From contig CAVTLG010000002.1 of assembly GCA_963735495.1 (NCBI GenBank), positions 992,001 to 1,056,000 of the forward strand: 64,000 bases of DNA, in the 5' to 3' direction. The first letter of the stretch is position 1, and every line of letters begins with the position of its first letter. This stretch comes from CAVTLG01 sp963735495 (GTDB lineage: Bacteria; Chloroflexota; Ktedonobacteria; Ktedonobacterales; Ktedonobacteraceae). This document shows positions 16,605-26,166 of the stretch, piece after piece. The translations under genes and the position numbers were made by a program. The notes beneath the pieces are model-generated. The model ran no database searches. It saw only the letters and a list, made by a program, of their open reading frames with translations, and was not told where the DNA came from.

Positions 16605-18248
16605 ATGCATGCACTGGAGCGCCGCCAGGCGATCATCGTGCTCGATTTTGGTTCCCAATACAGTCGACTCATCACGCGTCGTGTGCGCGAGTGCCACGTC
16701 TACAGTGAACTTGTGTCTGCCGCGACGACACTGGCGCAGCTTCAGCAGAGGCAAGACCTTGATATCAAAGGCTTCATACTTTCGGGCGGCCCTGCCAGCG
16801 TCTACGACGAAAACGCGCCCACCTGTGATCCTGCCATTCTGCACAGTGGCTTACCGATCCTGGGTATTTGTTATGGCATGCAACTATTAGCCTTGCAGCT
16901 AGGTGGACACGTCGCGCTCGCCCACGGACTGCGCGAATACGGACCTGCCACCATCGACGTCTTGCCTGTTGCCGAGCAAGACCCACGCAATTTTCGCATC
17001 TTTGCGGGCATCACCGCATCCCCAGAGCAGACCGAGCGCCTGGACCAGTCTGAGCCTATACTGCGCTTACCTGTCTGGATGAGCCATGGTGATAGCGTAG
17101 ACGAGTTGCCTGCCGACTTCCACGTGCTTGCCTGTACCGAAAGCAACCCGGTGGCCGCGATAGCCAATCCGCAAGGCATCGTTGGGCTCCAATTCCACCC
17201 GGAGGTGACGCATACGCCGCAAGGCAAAGAGATCATCCGTAATTTTCTGTTTCGGATCTGTGCTTGCGATGCCAGTTGGACATCCAGCAAGGTCATCGAA
17301 GACGCGCTCGCACAGATCCGTCAGCGTGTAGGCGACGAGCGTGTCATTTGTGGTCTCTCGGGTGGTGTAGATTCGGCGGTCGCTGCATTATTGATCCACA
17401 AAGCTATCGGGGACCAGCTCACCTGTGTCTTCGTAGATACAGGTTTACTGCGAGCGGGCGAACGCGAGCAAGTTGTAGACACTTTTAGCACTCACATGCA
17501 CATTCCGCTTATAGTCGTAGACGCGCGCCAGCGTTTCCTGAGTCGTCTTGCTGACGTAATCGACCCTGAGCAAAAGCGCAAGCTGATAGGCGAGGAATTC
17601 ATACGCGTTTTCGAAGCGGAAGCCGAGCGCCTTGAACTGCAACAAGGTCATATTGCCTACCTGGCGCAAGGCACCCTCTACCCGGACGTCATTGAGAGCA
17701 CCAGCCACGATACCGCATCCACGGCCAAGCGTATCAAGACGCACCACAACGTTGGGGGTTTGCCGGATGTCATGGTGCTCAAGCTATTAGAGCCATTGCG
17801 CACCTTGTTTAAAGATGAAGTACGTGAGATCGGTCAGGCGCTTGGCTTACCGGAAGAGTGGGTCTGGCGTCATCCATTCCCGGGACCCGGTTTAGCTATC
17901 CGTGTCATCGGAGCGGTAGACGAGCAGCGTCTGGAGACCTTGCGGGCCGCCGATGCCATTGTCATCGACGAAATTCGCCGCGCGGGCATTTATCGTCAAT
18001 TGGGTCAGGCATTCGCCGTATTGACGCCTTTACAGAGTGTTGGCGTCATGGGTGATGGTCGTACGTATGCCAACGTTGTTGCGCTGCGAGCCGTAACAAC
18101 CGGAGATTTTATGACAGCCGACTGGGCGCGCCTCTCGCCAGATCTACTGGGGCGTATTGCCAATCGCATAGTCAACGAGATCCCGACCATCAACCGCGTT
18201 GTCTACGATATCACCTCCAAGCCACCCGCCACCATCGAATGGGAATAA
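16605..18248 (+). CDS. guaA: GMP synthase (glutamine-hydrolysing)
   Basis: Converts XMP to GMP using glutamine and ATP, the last step of guanine nucleotide synthesis. The N-terminal class I amidotransferase has C89 in GICYGMQLL and the His/Glu of FHPEV. The ATP-pyrophosphatase domain has the P-loop GLSGGVDSAV. The C-terminal dimerisation domain ends in YDITSKPPATIEWE, the usual GuaA terminus. Total 547 residues, slightly longer than the typical ~515-525. The start has GGAAGGAAA about 5 bases upstream. It stands apart from the purine operon (21-34 kb) and appears monocistronic. Confidence 0.97.
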   Translation: MHALERRQAIIVLDFGSQYSRLITRRVRECHVYSELVSAATTLAQLQQRQDLDIKGFILSGGPASVYDENAPTCDPAILHSGLPILGICYGMQLLALQLGGHVALAHGLREYGPATIDVLPVAEQDPRNFRIFAGITASPEQTERLDQSEPILRLPVWMSHGDSVDELPADFHVLACTESNPVAAIANPQGIVGLQFHPEVTHTPQGKEIIRNFLFRICACDASWTSSKVIEDALAQIRQRVGDERVICGLSGGVDSAVAALLIHKAIGDQLTCVFVDTGLLRAGEREQVVDTFSTHMHIPLIVVDARQRFLSRLADVIDPEQKRKLIGEEFIRVFEAEAERLELQQGHIAYLAQGTLYPDVIESTSHDTASTAKRIKTHHNVGGLPDVMVLKLLEPLRTLFKDEVREIGQALGLPEEWVWRHPFPGPGLAIRVIGAVDEQRLETLRAADAIVIDEIRRAGIYRQLGQAFAVLTPLQSVGVMGDGRTYANVVALRAVTTGDFMTADWARLSPDLLGRIANRIVNEIPTINRVVYDITSKPPATIEWE

Positions 18249-18796
18249 TAAATGTAGTAGGCATGGCGCTTACTCCACATCGTGCCCTTGCTGGATAAGC
18301 CAGTAGAGGGCATTAGCATTGTTTCAGGTAGAAATGCTATTGGGTAGCCGGGCGATCATGATGTTGTTAGATACTACATCATTTACCAATAATGATCTTC
18401 CCAATTGACAATGCTAAGATGCGTAGTTTCTGATTAGTTGTTCAAACACTCCTCAAAAAGGGTATGCACCTTCACTAAACTGTGCTATAATTTATGATAG
18501 TATTTGTTCAAGATCAGGAAATTATCCTGGATATATCAGCTCCAGTGCATGGTGGGGAGCACCTTGAGCACTTCCCAATTAAAGAGGATACATGGAGGAT
18601 TACCCTGGACATTAGCACTGCTCCTGGCTTAACGCGTAAACCTCAGAGATGTTGGCAATAGACCGATACGATTGAGCAAGTTATTTGTTAATTTAAGATA
18701 CCTGGTGTTGTTGAGAAATGGTAGAGGGGAGAATAATAGTCGCTGATATTTCTTCACTCTGATATTTCTTCATGTTGCAAAGGGAAAGGAGGCGCG
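18249..18796. other. Intergenic; no gene recognised
   Basis: About 550 bases between guaA and the next genes. It contains a TATAAT at 18486-18491 without a good -35, and an AT-rich stretch. No RNA family or reading frame with a ribosome site is seen. Confidence 0.4.
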
Positions 18797-18868
18797 ATGT
18801 CTTTTCTTCCAGAGAGACATCGTCTTGGTAACACATGCAAATATCTTCATCACAGCAAAACGTTGTAG
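18797..18868 (+). CDS. Possible 23-codon leader ORF overlapping the HAMP-protein start
   Basis: ATG at 18797 is preceded by AAAGGAGG at ideal spacing, the strongest ribosome site in this region, yet the frame closes after 23 codons at 18868. It runs over the start (18835) of the 388-residue membrane protein in another frame. It may serve translational coupling, or it may mark the original start of the membrane protein ahead of a frameshift. The peptide itself (MSFLPERHRLGN...) has no recognisable motif. Confidence 0.35.
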   Translation: MSFLPERHRLGNTCKYLHHSKTL

Positions 18869-20001
18869 ATCGTCTATTTAGTTGGTGGTACGCTATCGCT
18901 GCTGCTCCAGAAGTGTCAGAAGACGCTCCTTTACACGAACGAACATTCATGCGCAGGAGCAGATTTACCAGCATTATCTTGCTGATTGAGATTGTTTATC
19001 ATATCCTTTATCTCTACATTGTTGTCTTCGTCGTAAACACTCCAGCGGCGATCCCTCCCATTTCAGTGACCATTGTCTGTTTCGTGATTGGTATCGCTTT
19101 AAACCGTCTCGGAAAACTGCGCACTGCTAATGTTATCGCCTTTGTGGCTATCGAACTCAGCATGTGTTTATACTTTATCACCCAGAGCTTTGGAACGGGA
19201 GGATTTTCTCTCAACAATTTTGCAGTTCTTTCGATACTGGTTTCGCCCGATATCATCGCCGTTTCACTATTTCCGATCTGGGTAGCTCTGTCACTAGGCA
19301 CACTCAATTGTTTGTTTGTCATTGTTCTCCTCACATTTTTTCCTAAAGCACCTGATTTGGCACAATCACTTGCTACAATCGGTCCTATAGATTATTACCA
19401 GACGGTGTCTGTTCAGGCCGTTGCTATATTAGTGAGCCTGTTCTGGGTAAGTAACACTATTGGGGAGATGACGCGAGCTAACCAGGCGGAAGAAGTGAAC
19501 AAACTTACTCAATCGCTGGCTGTTCAGCAACAAACTGCCCTACAAGAAAAGCAACAGCTGGAAGAGAGTATTCAACAAATCGTGTCTGTACATGTGCAGG
19601 TTGCCAACGGCAATCTCAATGCGCGCGTGTCCTTTGATCAGAGGAATGTTCTCTGGTCGATAGCGGGTTCGCTCAATAACTTGCTCGCTCGTCTCCAACG
19701 CTGGCGTCAAGAGGCGCAACAATTGCAATATGTAGAGAGGTCCATACAGCAAACGCTCCAGGATATTCGACAGGCGAAGGCACAGGGAACTCCTCTCACG
19801 TATCGCAGAACAGGCACGATACTCGATCCTCTGCTGGCTGAAGTTATTGGAGGTGTAGCTCCTGATCGCCTGCCCCATCCGCAACAAAACCAGATGACAC
19901 CAATACCTGGCCAACTTTTCTATCCGCAACAAGACCAGATGACACCAATACCCAGCCAACATCTGCGACAAGGTCAAATGAAGTCACCGCCAAAGGACTG
20001 A
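18835..20001 (+). CDS. Polytopic membrane protein with HAMP-like cytosolic region
   Basis: 388 residues. About six hydrophobic segments occupy residues 40-215, followed by a coiled coil (LAVQQQTALQEKQQLEES) and a HAMP-like region (VHVQVANGNLNARVSFDQ). The C-terminal end has near-repeated PQQxQMTPIP units. There is no kinase, cyclase or receiver domain, so it may be a sensory receptor lacking an output domain, or may signal through a partner. The ATG at 18835 has no evident ribosome site of its own; the strong site lies 40 bases upstream in another frame, suggesting coupling or a start error. No family function is known to me. Confidence 0.75.
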   Translation: MQISSSQQNVVDRLFSWWYAIAAAPEVSEDAPLHERTFMRRSRFTSIILLIEIVYHILYLYIVVFVVNTPAAIPPISVTIVCFVIGIALNRLGKLRTANVIAFVAIELSMCLYFITQSFGTGGFSLNNFAVLSILVSPDIIAVSLFPIWVALSLGTLNCLFVIVLLTFFPKAPDLAQSLATIGPIDYYQTVSVQAVAILVSLFWVSNTIGEMTRANQAEEVNKLTQSLAVQQQTALQEKQQLEESIQQIVSVHVQVANGNLNARVSFDQRNVLWSIAGSLNNLLARLQRWRQEAQQLQYVERSIQQTLQDIRQAKAQGTPLTYRRTGTILDPLLAEVIGGVAPDRLPHPQQNQMTPIPGQLFYPQQDQMTPIPSQHLRQGQMKSPPKD

Positions 20002-20074
20002 AAGTTGCCGATGAGCAGATGAAGCAGCTTACTATTGAACACCTTATCTAGCAGATTGAGGAAACAATGCTATT

Positions 20075-20881
20075 ATGCTTGAATTTGAGCTGCTAGCGCA
20101 AGGTTTTTACCGCGCTGACCAGTTAATCATCACCTATGACCCTTCGCAGCGTATAGCATACACCCCTGACGAGGGAGCCTGGATGGACGCATACTGGCGT
20201 GAACAATTGCAGCAAGCGCAAGAGCGAGGCGCGCGACTTTTTGACGCCCCGCTTTTTCGTTTGGTTGCCATCCAGGCGCATAGTGCTGAAAAACTGCACA
20301 TACTCGTGGGAGATACCGGTTATAAGGAATACGTAACGACGCGGCATCCCTCTTTTGCGCGTAGTCATGCGCGTCAAGCGTTAGGCAATGCGCTTGCCGT
20401 ATGCTCCGTAATCGAGACGAGCGATAACTTTATCCTCCTCGACAAGCGCCAGGGTGTAGACGTCTACGCAGGACGTTATCACGTTATTGGTGGCTTCTTT
20501 GAGCGTCATCTAGATATGGCGACGCAGCCGGATGCATTTGCGGCCATCCGTCGTGAGATACGCGAGGAGACCGGCATCCAGGCTGATGATATCCAGGAGC
20601 AACGCTGTCTTTGTATCGTCTACGATCTGGCGACGCCTCACGCGGAACTGTGTTTTCTCACCCGCTTGCGTATCCCTTTGTCAGAAGTCCTCACCCGCAC
20701 AGCCGAGGATGATGAGGTCAAGCAATTGTACCCTCTGCGCGTGACGGCTGAGAGCCTGCGTACATTTCTTCTCCACCAGCACGGGAACATATCGGCCACA
20801 GGCGAACCAAATTTACTGCGTTATGGAGCATGGAAATTTGGTGAAGCGTGGTATCGTGAACTAATGCAGATGCTCACGTAA
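20075..20881 (+). CDS. NUDIX hydrolase-like protein
   Basis: 268 residues. A family-specific N-terminal domain (1-105) precedes a NUDIX fold. The box reads GGFFERHLD...AAIRREIREETGI. The REIREETGI helix with its metal-binding Glu residues is intact, but the first half is longer and less regular than the standard Gx5Ex7 spacing. Such proteins hydrolyse nucleoside diphosphates linked to a moiety x; the substrate cannot be inferred. It lies between the HAMP protein and the purine operon, same strand, with no shared start signals. The ATG is preceded by GAGGAAACAATGC-like sequence at longer-than-usual spacing. Confidence 0.82.
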   Translation: MLEFELLAQGFYRADQLIITYDPSQRIAYTPDEGAWMDAYWREQLQQAQERGARLFDAPLFRLVAIQAHSAEKLHILVGDTGYKEYVTTRHPSFARSHARQALGNALAVCSVIETSDNFILLDKRQGVDVYAGRYHVIGGFFERHLDMATQPDAFAAIRREIREETGIQADDIQEQRCLCIVYDLATPHAELCFLTRLRIPLSEVLTRTAEDDEVKQLYPLRVTAESLRTFLLHQHGNISATGEPNLLRYGAWKFGEAWYRELMQMLT

Positions 20882-21011
20882 TTTGCTATGCGTCAAAGAA
20901 AGGTGCTACAATGAACCCGTCCCATTAGATGAGCCAGCAATGTTGCACACTATTATAGATATACACGCGTAGGGCCATGCTTGCACGGGAGCCAGATTGG
21001 GATACGCGTAG

Positions 21012-21058
21012 TAGGGCCGAGCGTAGCGACCCTTGTGGTTGCCACCCGGCTTGCCCTA
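21012..21058 (+). promoter_or_regulatory. Possible structured leader upstream of purSL
   Basis: TAGGGC (21012-21017) pairs with GCCCTA (21053-21058). The enclosed part includes GCGTAGCGACCCTTGTGGTTGCC, which resembles the dispersed repeats at 4137 and 26973. It could be a leader hairpin for the purine operon or simply a diverged repeat copy. Confidence 0.3.
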
Positions 21059-21115
21059 TTGACGGACTATAGCTTGTTCACCGATACAAACATATAGCCA
21101 GCCAGGACCAGGAAA

Positions 21116-24100
21116 GTGACAACATATCAAATCGAAATTCGGGCGCGAACTGAGCTGCATGACGTCCATGCTCACCAGCTAGCGCGCGAGATATTGCAGT
21201 TACCCACGAAGCATCTACCAACGCTAGCCGAAATTTCCGCCAGCACTTCTCAACTCACCTTACGTACAGCCCAACTATACCGCCTCTCAGGAACACTCAG
21301 CGTCACCCAACTAGACCAACTGATAGGGCAGTTGCTGACAGATCCCATCGTCCAGCAGGCCACTGCGACCTCTCATGTCCGCGAGGAGCCGCCTGCCACG
21401 GAGCATATCGTCGATGTATTCTTTCACGCGGGCGTCACCGATACGCTAGCCGAGAGCGTCCTGACGGGTGCGCAGATGATTGGTATGAGTGGGTTATCGC
21501 ACGTAGAGACCGGACGCCGCTACCTGCTCGATAGTCGCCTGAGTGAAGCTGAAGCCCATTGTATCGCACAAGCGTTGCTCTACAACCCGGTCATTCAGAC
21601 CTATACCATGCGTGTTGCTGGCGAGCAGCCATCGGACGGCATAAGGGCAGAGATACAGTCGAGCGAAGAACTATTGCTAGCGTCTGTTGCTCGTACCATC
21701 CCCATTTTACATATGGACGACGAGCAGCTCCTCGCAGTCAGTAAGGCGGGTCTTTTATCGCTCAACCTCGACGAGATGCGCGCTATCCAGCAGCATTACC
21801 GGGGACAGCAGCGCGAACCCACAGACGTTGAACTGGAGACGCTGGCCCAGACCTGGTCGGAGCATTGTTCACATAAAACATTTAAAGCCACGATCCGCTA
21901 CCGTGAGCTGGATCATCAGGGCAACGAGCTGGCGACGGAAACCATTCATGGACTGCTCAAACGCTACATCATGCGTGCGACTGACGAAGTGAAGCCCGCG
22001 TGGCTCGTCTCGGCCTTCAGTGACAATGCCGGTATCATTCGCCTGACGGCCAGCCATGATATCGCATTTAAAGTCGAGACGCACAACCACCCCTCAGCGA
22101 TTGAACCATTTGGCGGAGCAAACACCGGAGTGGGTGGAGTTATCCGGGACGTCGTTGGTGTCTCGGCGCAGCCCATCGCCTGTACAGACGTGCTCTGTTT
22201 TGGGCCACTTGATACATCTTCAGAGGACCTGCCATCCGGTATCTTATCGCCGCGTCGTATCGCCAGTGGAGTTGTGGGCGGCGTGCGAGATTATGGTAAC
22301 AAGATGGGCATTCCTACCGTAAATGGAGCCATCCTCTATCATCCGGGCTATATTTATAACCCGCTTGTTTTCTGTGGTTGTCTGGGCATATTGCCACACG
22401 GCAGCCATCCCAGCGGCGCACAGCCGGGCGACCTGATCGTCTCGCTAGGCGGACGTACGGGTCGTGACGGTATACACGGGGCGACCTTTTCATCGGGCGA
22501 GATGAGTCTGGAGATTAACACGCGGGCTGGTACCGCCGTCCAGATCGGTGCACCAATCACCGAGAAGAAGGTCACAGACGCTATCTTGCAGGCCCGTGAC
22601 CGCCAGCTCTATCACGCGATTACCGATTGTGGAGCTGGCGGTTTTTCTTCGGCTATTGGTGAGATGGCCGAGCAGACGGGCGCGCGTGTAGAACTGGCGC
22701 ATGCGCCACTCAAGTACCAGGGCCTGGCACCGTGGGAAATCTGGCTCTCAGAGGCGCAGGAACGTATGATCCTGGCTGTTCCCCCCGAACATCTCCAGGA
22801 ACTGCTAGAAATTTGCGCTATCGAGGAGGTCGAAGCGACCGTCCTGGGGACATTCACTGCTGACCGCCGTTTGACCTTAACCTATCATGATCAGCTCGTT
22901 GCTGATATCGATATGGCATTTCTGCATCACGGCCAGCCGGATCGTACATTAGACGCTCTATGGACGCGCGCGGCTCCTCCTATACATGAGGAACTCCTGA
23001 AGTTGGAGTTGGAGCTGGAAAGCTTTACACAGGCCATCAACCATTCATTAGCACCTACGCTGCTGGCATTATTGCGTCATCCTTCTATCGCCTCCAAAGA
23101 AGAAGTTGTGCGGCGTTATGATCACGAAGTGCTGGGCGCGACGGTGCTCAAGCCTCTCGTCGGACGAGCAAACAACGGTCCAGGTGATGCTGCGGTTCTG
23201 CAACCATACATTGAGGATCAGCCATCCCTGGCGGGAGTCGTACTCTCCAACGGTATCAATCCGCTTTATGGCAAGATCGACCCATATCATATGGCCGTGA
23301 ACGCAGTCGACGAAGCCCTGCGCAACCTGACCGCTGTAGGTGGGGATGTGACGCGGGCGGCGCTCCTGGACAATTTCTGCTGGGGCAATCCGACCGATCC
23401 CGAGCAGCTTGGCGCGCTGGTACGAGCAGTGCAGGGTTGTTATGCGGCGGCGCGGGCTTTCGGCACGCCATTTATCTCTGGCAAAGACAGTCTGAACAAC
23501 GAGTATCGTACAGATGGTCGGCGCATACCGGTTATCGCCTCTTTACTTATATCGGCGGTCGGCGTCATTGATGATGTGACGCCAACCATTGACATGTCAC
23601 TCAAGACGCCGGGAAACCTGCTCTACCAGGTTGGCGCGACGCGGAACGAGCTGGCCGGTTCTCATTACGCTGAAGTGATCGATCCTGATTCTTTCGCGCA
23701 GTTGTTTACACATACAGAGGTGCCCCAGGTTGATCTGAAGCGTGCACGTACCACAATGCAAGCGCTTGGTGCCGCTATTCGCCATGGTCTGGTGCGAGCC
23801 TGCCATGACTTATCGGAGGGTGGTTTAGTGCTTGCGGCAGCCGAGATGTCACTGGCCGGTCTGCTTGGAGTAACCTTGCATGCGGAACATATTACCGTGA
23901 AAAGCGCGACTGCGTTGAGTCCTAGTGCAGAGACGGTCGTGCGGCTCTTCAGCGAATCTGCCTCGCGTTTTCTGGTCGAGGTCACGCCTGAGCAGTTAGG
24001 AGCCTTTGAGCAGCATATGCGCGCCAGTGGGGTTGAGGACATAACGTATGTCGGAACTGTCACAAATACAACGCGTTTCATCGTGCATAGTGGTGAGGTA

Positions 24101-24160
24101 GAACTGATTAACCTCAGCGTCGATGAACTACAAACAGCCTGGAAGGGAGGTCTGGCATGA
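21116..24160 (+). CDS. purL: Phosphoribosylformylglycinamidine synthase, PurS-PurL fusion
   Basis: Catalyses ATP- and glutamine-dependent conversion of FGAR to FGAM, with ammonia supplied by PurQ. The first ~180 residues look like two PurS-like segments (YQIEIRARTELHDVHAHQLAREIL; VDVFFHAGVTDTLAESVLTGA). The rest is the PurL synthetase: TWSEHCSHKTFKA, KVETHNHPSAIEPFGGA and CHDLSEGGL. At 1014 residues it is larger than small PurL (~740) and smaller than the PurL-PurQ giant (~1300), consistent with PurS fused and PurQ separate. The start is GTG 21116; the ribosome site (AGGA) is close. Its stop overlaps the purQM start (ATGA at 24157), so the two halves of the enzyme are translationally coupled. 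Confidence 0.93.
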   Translation: MTTYQIEIRARTELHDVHAHQLAREILQLPTKHLPTLAEISASTSQLTLRTAQLYRLSGTLSVTQLDQLIGQLLTDPIVQQATATSHVREEPPATEHIVDVFFHAGVTDTLAESVLTGAQMIGMSGLSHVETGRRYLLDSRLSEAEAHCIAQALLYNPVIQTYTMRVAGEQPSDGIRAEIQSSEELLLASVARTIPILHMDDEQLLAVSKAGLLSLNLDEMRAIQQHYRGQQREPTDVELETLAQTWSEHCSHKTFKATIRYRELDHQGNELATETIHGLLKRYIMRATDEVKPAWLVSAFSDNAGIIRLTASHDIAFKVETHNHPSAIEPFGGANTGVGGVIRDVVGVSAQPIACTDVLCFGPLDTSSEDLPSGILSPRRIASGVVGGVRDYGNKMGIPTVNGAILYHPGYIYNPLVFCGCLGILPHGSHPSGAQPGDLIVSLGGRTGRDGIHGATFSSGEMSLEINTRAGTAVQIGAPITEKKVTDAILQARDRQLYHAITDCGAGGFSSAIGEMAEQTGARVELAHAPLKYQGLAPWEIWLSEAQERMILAVPPEHLQELLEICAIEEVEATVLGTFTADRRLTLTYHDQLVADIDMAFLHHGQPDRTLDALWTRAAPPIHEELLKLELELESFTQAINHSLAPTLLALLRHPSIASKEEVVRRYDHEVLGATVLKPLVGRANNGPGDAAVLQPYIEDQPSLAGVVLSNGINPLYGKIDPYHMAVNAVDEALRNLTAVGGDVTRAALLDNFCWGNPTDPEQLGALVRAVQGCYAAARAFGTPFISGKDSLNNEYRTDGRRIPVIASLLISAVGVIDDVTPTIDMSLKTPGNLLYQVGATRNELAGSHYAEVIDPDSFAQLFTHTEVPQVDLKRARTTMQALGAAIRHGLVRACHDLSEGGLVLAAAEMSLAGLLGVTLHAEHITVKSATALSPSAETVVRLFSESASRFLVEVTPEQLGAFEQHMRASGVEDITYVGTVTNTTRFIVHSGEVELINLSVDELQTAWKGGLA

Positions 24161-26112
24161 TGCGTGCACTGGTGCTACGAGCGCCTGGTATCAATCGTGA
24201 TCAGGATGCTGCTCTTGCTTGCCGCCGGGTTGGTTTTGCGACCGACCGTGTGCACATCAACCAGCTCATCAAGCAGCCTGAAACGTTACTGGCCTATCAA
24301 TTTCTCGTCATCCCTGGTGGTTTCTCTTACGGTGATGACCTGGGAGCTGGCACATTGCTGGCGAAGAATCTGACGATCCATCTGGGGCCTCAATTGCGGC
24401 AATTTATTGACGAGGGATGGCCGGTGCTTGGTATCTGCAATGGCTTTCAGACGCTAGTACGTGCTGGTCTGCTTCCGGCGCTTGAGAACCGCTCTGCGCT
24501 GGCGACCCTCACAGACAATACCCAGGCCCAATTCGAGTGCCGTTGGGTGACAATGGCGGTGCAGACCAGTCCTTGCATCTTCACGCGTGGCATAGATCGA
24601 CTGATAGAAGCGCCGGTAGCGCATGGCGAGGGACAATTTGTGTTCGCTGGAGACCTTGCGCAACTGCGGGCGCAAGGACAAATCCCGCTGGTCTATGCCT
24701 CTGCCAGTGGTTATACGGAGCAGCAGGTTGCTTATCCTGAAAATCCCAATGGCTCGCGTGATAATGTTGCGGGCGTATGCAATGTGCGTGGCAACGTCTT
24801 TGGTTTAATGCCGCACCCAGAAAACTACATCTCCGCGTTACAGCATCCACAGCGGCGTGGTACTGCGGATGGTCAGGGTGATGGCCTGCTCCTCTTCAAA
24901 AACGCGTATACCTATGCGCTCCAATTAAGTGCAGGGGACAACCAGGCCAGTTCAACGCAAGCTTCGGCATCTGTTGACAACCCGATACCGTCTCTGACGT
25001 ATGCTGAAAGTGGCGTTGATGTCGAGGCGGGTGAGCATGCCGTGCAGCTTATGCGCGACGCGGTCCGAGCTTCGCAGGGACCCGAGGTGCTGGAGGGTAT
25101 TGGCGCTTTCGCGGGAGTCTTTAGCGCGCAGAAGTTACAAAAGATGCTCCAGCCTGCGCTTGTCTCCTCTACCGATAGTGTGGGTACAAAAACGTTGCTT
25201 GCCGCGCAGGCCGGTCGTTATGATACTATCGGCTATGATATCGTCAATCATTCGCTCAACGATCTGATCACGCAGGGAGCAAAGCCGCTCTTCTTCATGG
25301 ACTATGTTGCCGTCCATAAACTTGATCCTGTTCAAGTTGCCACTATTGTCCAGGGTGTCGCGCAGGCTTGCCGCGAGGCTGGTTGTGCGCTATTGGGAGG
25401 TGAAACGGCGGAAATGCCGGATATCTACCAGCCGGGAACCTTTGATCTGGCTGGCACTATTGTAGGCGTTGTAGAAGAGCAAGAAGCGCAGAATGGGGCA
25501 ACCATCTCCGTGGGTGACGTTATCCTGGGTCTGCCTTCTCATGGTTTGCACACCAATGGCTACTCGCTTGCGCGGCGTATCTTCGCGCCTTACGCGCTGG
25601 ATACCGTCTTTCCTGAACTGGGAGAGCCGCTGGTCGACGTGTTGCTACGTCCTCATCGCAGCTATCTCCGTGAGATCAGTGTCTTACGCGAATATCTGGC
25701 TGACCGGGGACGCTATATCAAAGGTATCGCGCATATCACTGGCGGAGGTTTCAAGGGCAACATCTCGCGTATTCTCCCCACGGGCATGCAGGCTGTTATA
25801 GACACGCGCGCGTGGAGTGTGCCGCCACTTTTTCAATTATTGGCAAGCTTATTGCAATATCCTCAGACGGATCAAAGAGATGGAGAAAATCTGCCTGACG
25901 TGAGCAACTCTACAGGAGCACAGCCAAACGCGTCGAGTGATTTCGCGCCGGGACATGGGCAGCAAGAAGAGTTATATCGCACGTTCAATATGGGTATAGG
26001 CATGGTCATCGTACTTTCGCCAAAAAGTGCATTGGAAGCGCGCTGTGTGCTGCCTGAACTATTGACCATAGGTACAATTGCTGAGGGTGCCGGTGTGGTT
26101 TTGCACTATTAA
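24157..26112 (+). CDS. PurQ-PurM fusion: FGAM synthase glutaminase + AIR synthetase
   Basis: One uninterrupted 651-codon frame. Residues ~1-270 are PurQ, a class I amidotransferase: PGGFSYGDDLGAG, nucleophile Cys in GICNGFQ, and the His/Glu of MPHPENY. After a Ser/Ala/Gln-rich linker (about 260-285), residues ~285-651 are PurM: TYAESGVDVEAGEHAV, STDSVGTKTLLA, GGETAEMP, THITGGGF-like and FNMGIGM. PurM closes the imidazole ring right after the PurSL/PurQ step, so the fusion joins consecutive activities. A low-complexity insert (about 575-600) lies inside the PurM C-terminal domain. The start overlaps purSL. It is followed 54 bases later by purC. Confidence 0.93.
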   Translation: MMRALVLRAPGINRDQDAALACRRVGFATDRVHINQLIKQPETLLAYQFLVIPGGFSYGDDLGAGTLLAKNLTIHLGPQLRQFIDEGWPVLGICNGFQTLVRAGLLPALENRSALATLTDNTQAQFECRWVTMAVQTSPCIFTRGIDRLIEAPVAHGEGQFVFAGDLAQLRAQGQIPLVYASASGYTEQQVAYPENPNGSRDNVAGVCNVRGNVFGLMPHPENYISALQHPQRRGTADGQGDGLLLFKNAYTYALQLSAGDNQASSTQASASVDNPIPSLTYAESGVDVEAGEHAVQLMRDAVRASQGPEVLEGIGAFAGVFSAQKLQKMLQPALVSSTDSVGTKTLLAAQAGRYDTIGYDIVNHSLNDLITQGAKPLFFMDYVAVHKLDPVQVATIVQGVAQACREAGCALLGGETAEMPDIYQPGTFDLAGTIVGVVEEQEAQNGATISVGDVILGLPSHGLHTNGYSLARRIFAPYALDTVFPELGEPLVDVLLRPHRSYLREISVLREYLADRGRYIKGIAHITGGGFKGNISRILPTGMQAVIDTRAWSVPPLFQLLASLLQYPQTDQRDGENLPDVSNSTGAQPNASSDFAPGHGQQEELYRTFNMGIGMVIVLSPKSALEARCVLPELLTIGTIAEGAGVVLHY

Positions 26113-26166
26113 GAAGGATGCCTGCTAGCATTGTAGACTCTGGGTTCAAGAAAGGATAACCAGTCT

